Source: Calamus simplicifolius (taxonomy: Eukaryota > Streptophyta > Magnoliopsida > Arecales > Arecaceae). Taken from it: DNA of 64,000 nucleotides. Shown here piece after piece: positions 56,220 to 64,000 of this stretch (position 1 is its first letter; each line of letters opens with the position of its first letter). The position numbers and the translations under genes are program-made. The stretch spans positions 377,861 to 441,860 of the forward strand of contig UESW01005037.1 of the NCBI GenBank assembly GCA_900491605.1, written 5' to 3'. Under the pieces are notes generated by a model that had not been told where the DNA came from, did not search any database, and was given only the letters and a program-made list of their open reading frames with translations.

Positions 56220-57231
56220 AGGGTTTTGGTGGATCTTATATTACATCAACCAAGTGGTGGATTACATGAGTTTGGACACATTGGGACTATCACACCAATA
56301 GGTTCCCACGCATATGCACCAACAGTGCCACCACTTCTCTTTTACCCGAACCTATGCATTCTCTCAGCCTATTTCCATAGTACACCATAATGTTAGTCCA
56401 TACGAGTCAAAAGGCTTTGTGGAAATAAGGCCAATTGATCCACACGCAACCCCATCAACTATGGTAATATTAGCCTTTTACCTCGAAACATTCTGAGCAT
56501 AGTGTTTTATAGTGTCTTGGATGCATATATAGGGTCATCTTCACCTCTTTTATCCTTTGCTTCAAATGGTGTTAATACTTATGCCTATAATATTTCATCT
56601 TCTTACTAGGAGTGATCGATTCTTTATTAACCTACTCACAGCCTTTATACACAATTTACCATATCCATAAACATTCTATACAGGACTAAGTTATGAATGA
56701 ATATGAATCAAAACATAGATTTATGTGTATAAGATTTCATGTTGATCTCAAATCTAAGGATCATTTGCACAACTCCCACTAAAAGAATTATCTTTTAACA
56801 AGTAAGTAAAACTTCCATAAGATGTTCTCATCGCGGATCAATTCAGTAAACTCATACCTTAATGAGTATCCATATCCTTGTGTTAGTGTCTTATACAAGT
56901 GGTCATGAGATCAACCATTTTCTTCATTGAGCATACATAGAATGTGCTAGCCTTTCTAAAATAATTGATTCCTTACTCGATGATCCTTTGATTAAAAATA
57001 TTCTATATTAGGGTTTATAAGATCTTAGGTCTCATTGTTATGGACTTCATCATAGCTGTAAATGCATTGCCCTAATCTATGGGGTTCATCATAATCTTAA
57101 AATAAAAAGCTATAAGACATAGCATATGAAGAATCAAAATGCCTTTTATCAATATAATGTCATTCATGAATTAGAAAAATTTTACAAAAATGCCCTTCTT
57201 ACATAAAAAATATGATTGACTTTCATAGCAC
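56220..57231. other. 1-kb non-telomeric segment between telomere-like blocks
   Basis: No telomere units inside. On the minus strand it reads like LTR or untranslated retroelement sequence (for example ATGAGTTTACTGAATTGATC near 56850), but no LTR pair, primer-binding site or ORF was found. It may be an insertion that split one telomere-like array into two. Confidence 0.4.
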
Positions 57232-58150
57232 TATTCTTTTAGTTTTAAGGTTGAGAGGTGTTTAGGGTTAGGGTTTTAACGTTTGACCTAGTTTAGGGTT
57301 CAAGGATTAAAGGGGTTTAGGGTTTATAATGGTTTAGGGACTTGAGTTTTAGGGTTTAGGATTTATGGTTGGGGTTAAGTGTTTTAGGCATTCAAGGTTT
57401 GGTATTCTGAGTTTAGGTTTTTGAGTTCAAGATTTAGGATTTTAGAATTTTAGGGTTTAAGAGGTTTCAGTGTTTAGGGTTTTAGAATTTTAAGGTTTAG
57501 GGTTTAAGCTTTAGATTTTAAGGGTTTTTGGGTTTTTAGGGGGTTTTAATTTCATGTTTTGGGGTTTAAGAATTTAATGTTTAGGTTTAAATATTTATAG
57601 TGGTTTAGGGTTTGTAGTTAAAGGTTGAAGGTTTAGTGTGGTTTAGGATTGAGAGAGGTTTAGGGTTTGTGATTTTAGTGATTTTTGGAGTGGTTTAGGG
57701 TCTTGAAGTTTGACTTGGTTTAGGGTTCAAGGATTAAACGGGTTTAGGGTATATGATTAAAGGGGTCAAGGGTTTATGAGGGTTTAGGGGCTAGGGCTTT
57801 AGGGCTAGGCTTATGGTTTAGTGTTTTAAGATTTTAGGGTTTGAAGGTTGTAGGATTTAGGGTTTCAGGTTTTTAGGGCTTTAAAATTTAAGGGTTTTTA
57901 GGGTTTAAGGTTTAAGCTTTAGATTTTAAGGTTTTCGGGTTTTTAGGGGCTTTTAATTTCATGGTTTTAGGGTTTAATGGTTTGGAGTTTAAGGATTTAG
58001 GGTTTAGGGTTTAGAATGGTTTAGAAATTAGGATTGAAAGAGGTTTAGGGTTTTTAATTTAGCATATTTAGGGTTTTAGGGTTTAGGGTTTAGAGGGTTT
58101 TAGCATTTAGAGTTTTGAAGCTTAACTTGGTGTAGGGTTCAGGGATTAAA
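57232..58150 (+). repeat. Telomere-like TTTAGGG block 2, degenerate
   Basis: About 900 bases of TTTAGGG-type words with variable spacers (GGTTTAGGGTTTATAATGG, TTTTAGGGTTTAGGGTTTAGAGGG near 58069-58092). Two stretches near 57294-57345 and 57719-57790 repeat the order GGTTCAAGGATTAAAnGGGTTTAGGG, so larger segments have been duplicated. The block ends at the start of the copia-2 LTR. Confidence 0.85.
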
Positions 58151-58269
58151 TGGGTTTTTATTGTTGAGATTGTTGACCCTTGAATTAATTTTGATGATTA
58201 CAAAACATTTAATTGACTCTTTAATTGCTTAGAATTATTGCATGAATATGTGAGTTACCTTATTTCTCC

Positions 58270-59475
58270 TCTTAGCTAGCTTTCCCCACTTGCTAGCTAA
58301 TTTATTTCCCACTCACAATGAGCCTAGCCGAACCATGCATAAATTGAGTTGTCTTAGAAGCTAGCTTGTTCCTTCCATCAGTTAGCTGTTTTCCTTTGCA
58401 AGCTAGCTATCTATTGCTGATTTTTTCCACTTGGCCGAACACTTCTTGGAATCAGCTAGCTAGGGAGCTAGCTGGTTAGGTCATGTAGCTAGCTATATAT
58501 CACTTGGAGCTAACTACTTTTTCCCTGCAGATTTCTTGACCGAATGGTGCTTCTATCTAGCTAGCTGGAGAGCTAGCTTGTCTTGGGATGTTTGCATGAA
58601 ATTCCTCTCTAGCTAGCTAACAAGCTAGCTATCTTTTTCTTGCAGGTTACTTGGCCGAATGAGTTTAAAATCCAGCTAGCTGGAGAGCTAGCTTGTTTTG
58701 GGCGTTTTTCCCTTGGCAGTGAGTATGATAAAAAGAGTTAGCTAGGTAGCTAACTTGTTCAAGCATTCCTCCTTGCTACGTTTCATGAAAAGCATCTTTG
58801 GGAGTTAGCTATCTAGTTAGCTACTTTTGTCATGAATAGAGTTAACTTTACATCTAGCTAACTAACTAGTTAACTACTTTATTGCATGGTAGGATTTGCT
58901 TTTTATCTAGTTAGCTAACAAGCTAACTATTTGATAAATCCTTCATTCCCAACCGCATGATTTCAAAATGGAGTTAGCTCACAAGCTAACTATCTTTTTA
59001 TCATGGCTTCACACCTTTATGGATAGCTAACTTATGAGTTAGCTGGATGACAAGAATTCCTTTTCATGAAACCATCTCCCGTAGCTTTTATTGAGAAAGC
59101 TAGCTTACAAGCTAACCATCTTTTCATGATTCCCTTTGGGAGTTAGCTTATAAGCTAACTATCTTTATTGTTTTCATGGCTTGGGAGTTAGCTATTTTTG
59201 TCATGAATAGGTTTGCCTTTTATCTAGTTAGCTCATAAGCTAACTATCTTTTATGAACACTTTTTAAATAGCTAACTAGTAAGTTAGCTAGTTTTAGTTA
59301 CCTCATTTAATTTTTGCTAGCTTACAAGCTAACTTGCTCTCTCTTTTGCTCTCCAAGCTAGCTACTTGCTATGACTAGCTAGCTAGCTAGCTCCCTTGCA
59401 TTGTTGGTTTGAGGGCTGATCACTTCAGCCGTGGGATTTTGGAAACAAGCTAGCTAGCTTGGGAGAAAAGCTAGC
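58270..59475. repeat. Cluster of AGCTAGCT / GTTAGCT...AGCTAAC dyads
   Basis: Dozens of GCTAGC and AGYTAGCT words, about every 15-40 bases. Many are paired as inverted repeats with a 2-6 base centre, for example GTTAGCTTATAAGCTAAC inside the 20-base perfect palindrome at 59141-59160, and TTAGCTCACAAGCTAA near 58976. The left half is mostly AGCTAGCT, the right half mostly AGTTAGCT/AGCTAACT. Between them recur TTTTCATGA and CATGAATAG words, giving a rough 60-70 base beat. Such a density is far outside what random sequence gives. Confidence 0.9.
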
Positions 59476-60112
59476 TTATGCTTTCTCCTTTTCCCATTAT
59501 GGCCGCACGTTTCTCTTTGGGAGTTGCTGAAAATTTATTTCAGCCAACTTCTTACTCTCTCTCTCATTTAATGCTCTTTCTCTCTCTCATTTCTATTTTG
59601 ATGAATGCTGACCGTTTCCTTTTGATTATGGACAGGAATCCCTCACTAGCAATGGGTTTAATGCTTTCATCATTTGGGAAAATATTTCAAACGGTTTTAT
59701 TTCTTCCCGTTTTTCTTTTCTTCTATTTACCAATGAATCTAACGGATAGTTTTTTGATTGGTTTAAATAGAGATGTTCAGAAGAAAACCTTGACGAATTC
59801 TTACATTTTTTGACACATCAAGAATACAAAAGAGAGAAAAGAAGAAATCAAAAGAGAGTGTTTATTGCTTACAACTTTCGGATCTTGAGAAGCAAGTCTT
59901 TGTGCTGCGAAGTTTCATCCTTCAACACTTGCTCAAAAATCGTCCAAGCCTTTGAAGCAAGATTCAAATCTCAGCTGCGTCGACATTCTACATTTGCTGC
60001 TGGTTATTGCTTCTAAAAATTGTAAAGTTCTTATTTGAATATCTGCTCATATTAGGAGCTATCTATTCTTTGATAAATCTTGTATTAGGGTTAGAGATAA
60101 CCCTAGTTTCTT

Positions 60113-60270
60113 GATTGGCTTCCTTGTGCCATTAAACAAGAGGACTAGCCGGGAAGGCTAGGGGATTGGCTTCCTTGTGCCAGTAAAACAAGAGGACTAG
60201 CCGGGAAGGCTAGGGGATTTGGCTGCCTTGTGCCGTGAAAACAAGAGGACTAGCCGGGGAAGGCTAGGGG
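60113..60270. repeat. Three-copy tandem repeat of 52-54 bases in the copia-2 LTR
   Basis: Units at 60113-60164, 60165-60216 and 60217-60270, each containing TTGTGCC, AACAAGAGGACTAGCCGGG and AAGGCTAGGGG. They differ by a few substitutions and small indels. They lie in the right third of the LTR, upstream of the primer-binding site. Confidence 0.92.
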
Positions 60271-60533
60271 TTGTAATCGTTGTGATACGATTAGTGAAAT
60301 TCCCAAGGGTTTTTGGGGAGTGGATGTAGGAGCCGAGTTTGGCACCGAACCACTATAAACCTGCTGTGTTTGTGTTTGATTGATCTGTGTATTTTCTATT
60401 TGTGCACTCCACTACACCGCTGCAAATTAACTTTTGATTAAGCACATATCTGCGTTAGTCAATATCATCCATTGAATTAATTTTTAAATACCCAATTCAC
60501 CCCCCTCTTGGGCTACTACGTCTGGGCAACAAG

Positions 60534-60545
60534 TGGTATCAGAGC
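60534..60545 (+). other. Copia-2 primer-binding site
   Basis: TGGTATCAGAGC, two bases after the LTR end, complementary to initiator tRNA-Met. Confidence 0.92.
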
Positions 60546-60606
60546 AGCGTGCTCTTGATTCCTATAGCTTTGATAAGCTTGGAGCTAAAGATCAGTAGTA
60601 ATCCAA

Positions 60607-61711
60607 ATGGGATCTATGTTGACCGAAGGACAGTCAACTAATAGACCACCTTTGTTCAATGGAACAAATTACACTTATTGGAAAGCACGAATGAAAATAT
60701 TCATTCAAGCACTTGATTATGATTTATGGGGAATCATAATTAATGGACCTCACACACCCACTGTTAAGATTGATAATATTGATATTGCAAAGCCTGAATC
60801 TGAATGGGATGAGCAAGATAAGAAATTAGCTCAATTAAATGCAAAAGCAATGAATGTTCTTTATTGTTCTCTTGATGCAAATGAGTTTAATCGTATATCT
60901 ACATGCATGTCTGCTAAAGAGATTTGGAATAGACTTGAAGTTACCCATGAGGGTACTAACCAAGTCAAGGAATCCAAAATTAATATGCTTGTTCATAAGT
61001 ATGAACTATTTAAAATGGATTCATCTGAAAATATCACTGATATGTTCACTAGATTTACCGACATTATTAATGGTTTAAAAAGTTTGGGTAAGTCTTATGC
61101 TAACAGTGATCTTGTGAGAAAAATTTTGAGATCTTTGCCTAGATCATGGGAAGCAAAGTCACAGCTATACAAGAAGCTAAAGACCTCAACAATCTATCAC
61201 TTGAAGAATTGGTCGGATCTTTGATGACTCATGAACTACAACAACGTCAACACATTGATGAAGACGATTCAAAGAAGAGAAGGACCATGGCATTGAAAGG
61301 TAATGTTCAAAATGAGGAAAGTGAAGATGAAACTAGTGAGAGTGAAAAAGATGATGATATGGCTCTCATCTCTAGAAAGTTCAAGAAATTTATGAAAGAA
61401 AAAGATTTGGAAAAAGAAAAATATTTACTAAAGGTGATCATAGCAAGGATAAAGAAAAGAGTGAACCTCTTATATGCTATGAATGTAAGAAGCCTGGACA
61501 TATCAAACCAGAATGTCCACTGTTGAAGAAAGGTTTTAAGAAAGTAAAGAAGAAGGCTATGTTGGCTACATGGAGTGACAGTGAAGCAACAAGTTCGGAA
61601 GAAGAAGAAAAGACTGAAGTTGCAAATGTATGCTTCATGGCTGATGAAAATGAGGTAAGTCCTAGCTTTCTAGATGACTTTACTTTTGATGAATTGCATG
61701 GTGCTTTATGA
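60607..61711 (+). pseudogene. Copia-2 gag, frameshifted
   Basis: ATG 60607 gives MGSMLTEGQSTNRPPLFNGT, with the NYTYWKARMKIFIQALDY segment typical of SIRE-type gag, followed by WNRLEVTHEGTNQVKESKI and LRSLPRSWEAK. A frameshift near 61155 moves the frame to TAIQEAKDLNNLSLEELVGSL and the acidic SEDETSESEKDDDMA stretch. Another near 61440 separates the zinc knuckle CYECKKPGHIKPEC (CX2CX4HX4C) near 61475. The frame from 61523 carries the Lys-rich tail, ATWSDSEATSSEEEE and FTFDELHGAL, ending at 61709-61711. Gag would form the particle, but this one is broken in at least two places. Confidence 0.85.
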
Positions 61712-63985
61712 ACTTGTAGATGATTTTGCTAAATTAAGTTCAAAGAATAAAGACTTGAGAAATGAAATTAAGGAACTTACTCTTGAAAAAGAGTTCAGCA
61801 AAGGGCTGTTTACAAGAGCTTTGACAATGACAAAGGGCTGATGATTCTCAATTCACACTTTATGAAGCAAAAGATGGAGGTTGGGTATGTTACCTTTTTG
61901 TGTATGGCCAAGAGAAAAATTATTGGCATTGGAAAATCATTAGGCATCACACCTCATACTTTTATTGACAATGTCTTACTTGTGAAAGGTTTAAAGCATA
62001 ATTTACTAAGTATCAGTCAATTATGTGATAAAGGATTTAAAGTTACATTTGAATCATCTTTATGCATTGTTAAAAATCCTACTAATGATAATCTGAAATT
62101 TGTTGGTCATAGGCATGGTAATATCTACATTGTTGATTTAAATGATTTGAATGATAGAAATGTTGATTGCCTAGTTGCTATGAATAATAAAACTGATAAT
62201 AGTTGGTTATGGCATCGTAGGCTAGCTCATGCAAGCATGGATCTATTATCTAAACTAATCAAAAAGGATTTAGTAAATGGTTTGCCAAAACTCTCTTTTG
62301 AAAAAGATAAAATCTGTGATGCTTGTCAATTTGGAAAACAAACTCGAGTATCTTTTAAATCGAAAAATGTGATTTCAACCACTAGACCTTTAGAACTCTT
62401 GCACATGGATTTATTCGGTCCTACAAGAACAACTAGTCTAGGAGGAAAAAGATATGGTTTTGTCATAATTGATGATTTCTCTCGTTTTACATGGGTTTTA
62501 TTCTTAGCCAGTAAAGATGAAGCATTTCCATCATTTCAAAAATTATTTAAAAGAATTACAAATGAAAAGAATTCTTCTGTTTTATCGATACGAAGTGATC
62601 ATGGAAAAATTTGAAAATCAATATTTTGAAAATTTTTGTAATGAAAATGGAATTGAACATAATTTTTCTGCACCCAGAACACCTCAACAAAATGGAGTAG
62701 TAGAAAGAAAAACAGAACTTTAGAAGAAATGGCTCGTACCATGTTGTGTGAAAGCAATCTCCCAAAATATTTTTGGGCTGAAGCAATTAACACTGCATGT
62801 TATGTTTTAAATCGTGCATTAATTAGACCTGTTTTGAAAAAGACTCCTTATGAACTTTGGAAAGGTAGAAAACCTAATATCGGTTATTTTCATGTCTTTG
62901 GATGTCGCTGCTTTGTTTTGAATAACGGAAAAATAAACCTTGATAAATTTGATGCTAAATCTGACGAAGGAATTTTTCTTGGTTATTCATTGCATAGTAG
63001 AGCTTTTAGAGTTTTTAACAAAAAGACATTGGTAGTTGAAGAATCTATTCATGTGATATTTGATGAAACTAATGATCTTCCCTTAAGGAAGAGAAAAGGT
63101 ATAGTTGATGCAGATGAAATTGAAGATCAACTCAAAGACATCACCTTGAAGGACAAAGATGAATCAGATACACAAGAGGTAAATGAAGAAAGCAATCCTA
63201 ATCCACCTGAAGCCTCACAAGGTAATGATGACTTAGAAAGAGGATGGAGGTATGTTCACAGTCACCCTAAAGATCAAATTATTGGTGAAATATCTCATGG
63301 AATTAGGACAAGATCGACATTTAGAGATACATATAATAACTTAGCATTTGTTTCTAAAATTGAACCTAAATGTTATGATGAAGCTAAGAATGATATTGAT
63401 TGGTTAAATGCAATGCATGAAGAACTTAATCAATTTGAAAGAAATAATGTTTGGACACTTATTGAAAGACCTAATGATTATCAAATTATTGGAACAAAAT
63501 GGGTTTTCAGAAATAAGTTAGATGAACATGGTAACATAATAAGAAATAAAGCAAGACTAGTAGCTAAGGGTTATAATCAAGAAGAAGGAATTGATTTTGA
63601 TGAAACATATGCCCCTGTTGCTAGATTAGAAGCTATCAGATTACTTCTTGCTGTTGCTTGTTTTATGAATTTTAAATTATATCAAATGGATGTTAAAAGC
63701 GCTTTCTTAAATGGATATATTGCTGAACAAGTATTTGTGGAACAACCACCCGGTTTTGAAAATCACTTGTTTCCAAACCACGTATTTAAATTAAACAAAG
63801 CTTTGTATGGTTTGAAGCAAGCTCCCCGGGCTTGGTATGAAAGATTAAGCAAGTTCTTGATTAGTAATAAATTCATTCGAGGAAATGTCGATACAACCTT
63901 ATTTATTAAAAGACAAAATGATGATATTTTAATTATTCAAATCTATGTAGATGATATCATATTGGTGCCACTAATGACTCGTTAA
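61712..63985 (+). pseudogene. Copia-2 pol: protease remnant, integrase, reverse transcriptase (partial), broken
   Basis: Near 61800-61850 the expected protease active-site block (D-S-G and following HMTG) is absent: gag-end-like sequence passes straight to KSFDNDKG-type sequence, so a deletion has removed it. From 61841 the frame gives KIIGIGKSLG and LLSISQLCDKG. Integrase: HRRLAHASMDLL and CDACQFGKQ (zinc site) near 62211-62340, LLHMDLFGPTR near 62400 and SIRSDHG near 62586; a one-base shift follows, then TPQQNGVVERK near 62680 with the catalytic Glu and another shift. From 62729 one open frame of 418 codons covers integrase C-terminus (TPYELWKGRKP) and reverse transcriptase (NKARLVAKGYNQ, QMDVKSAFLNGYI, YVDDII near 63948). 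A last shift just after YVDD breaks the conserved sequence. Confidence 0.88.
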
Positions 63986-64000
63986 TGCAAAGATTTTGCT

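Larger units (their letters stand above)
58162..60531 (+). repeat. Copia-2 5' LTR (about 2.37 kb)
   Basis: Begins TGTTGAGATTGTTGACCC and ends GGGCAACA, two bases (AG) before the primer-binding site. The second LTR is outside the window, so the start is judged from the TG and the conserved phrase TTGATGATTACAAAACA. Internally it has two unusual parts: a 1.2-kb cluster of AGCTAGCT/AGTTAGCT dyads and a three-copy 52-base repeat (see both entries). Confidence 0.75.
58162..64000 (+). mobile_element. Copia-2: SIRE/Maximus-like Ty1/copia retrotransposon, 5' part
   Basis: A 2.37-kb LTR (58162-60531), primer-binding site (60534-60545), gag and pol up to the YVDD box of reverse transcriptase. The window ends inside the element. 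The long LTR, the AATTCACCCCCCTCTTGGG end and the gag and pol motifs fit the SIRE/Maximus lineage. Gag and pol have several frameshifts and the protease site is deleted, so this copy is defective. An envelope-like ORF, present in some SIRE elements, would lie outside the window. Confidence 0.88.

Noticed and set aside
55960..58150. A true chromosome end (telomere)
   Set aside because: The TTTAGGG units are degenerate, broken by 1 kb of other DNA, and followed by a retrotransposon.
58162..64000. Integrated plant pararetrovirus (caulimovirus-type)
   Set aside because: The order protease-integrase-reverse transcriptase with LTRs and a Met primer-binding site is that of Ty1/copia. No movement-protein or coat-protein signature is present.

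Overview
ORGANISM. This is nuclear DNA of a flowering plant. The evidence is genes with plant-type GT-AG introns, plant-only families (DUF538, PMEI-like, plant-type GH3 exo-glucosidase), degenerate TTTAGGG telomere-type arrays, and plant transposons (Ty1/copia, L1-type LINEs with a DUF4283 ORF1, PIF/Harbinger, TRIM). A monocot is my guess from the flavour of the genes and LINEs, but nothing here proves it. LAYOUT. 1-2.6 kb: 3' end of an aldehyde oxidase gene on + (last exon 2224-2441, poly(A) signal 2576). 2.6-6.8 kb: AT-rich DNA with no gene seen. 6.8-14.0 kb: a short inverted-repeat cluster, then a decayed PIF/Harbinger DNA transposon (about 7.43-13.94 kb) with a MYB/SANT-like ORF and a truncated transposase on -, and a small Tourist-type MITE (8535-8881, TTA duplications) nested inside. 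14.0-15.7 kb: GC-rich unidentified DNA and an antisense TRIM retroelement. 15.8-21.7 kb: LINE A, badly decayed. 21.9-28.6 kb: copia-1, a complete-length Ty1/copia element with both LTRs and a GGAAG duplication but broken ORFs. 28.6-38.6 kb: LINE B, related to LINE A and better preserved, split by a 4.5-kb inverted duplication (29.73-34.25 kb). Each arm of that duplication carries a captured DUF538 gene and a higher-order tandem array; the left copy is intact and the right one is frameshifted. 38.6-41.2 kb: AT-rich DNA and the probable promoter/5' UTR. 41.2-46.8 kb: the one complete, apparently functional host gene, a ten-exon secreted GH3 beta-glucosidase/exo-glucanase of 658 residues with one GC-AG intron and one 1.9-kb intron. 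46.8-51.4 kb: intergenic DNA, a three-copy 130-bp tandem repeat, a PMEI-like pseudogene and the 3' stump of an RTE-clade LINE. 51.4-58.15 kb: gene-free repeat landscape of short dyad-cored repeats and two telomere-like blocks. 58.16-64.0 kb: copia-2, a SIRE/Maximus-like element with a 2.37-kb 5' LTR, running off the window end. FUNCTION. Only the aldehyde oxidase end, the GH3 gene and possibly the left DUF538 copy look capable of making host protein. Everything else is transposon-derived or repeat DNA. The most unusual structure is the DUF538 inverted duplication inside LINE B: a read-through transcript would fold into a long hairpin, so it could be a natural source of small RNAs against the DUF538 family. 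That role is inference; the architecture itself is visible in the sequence.
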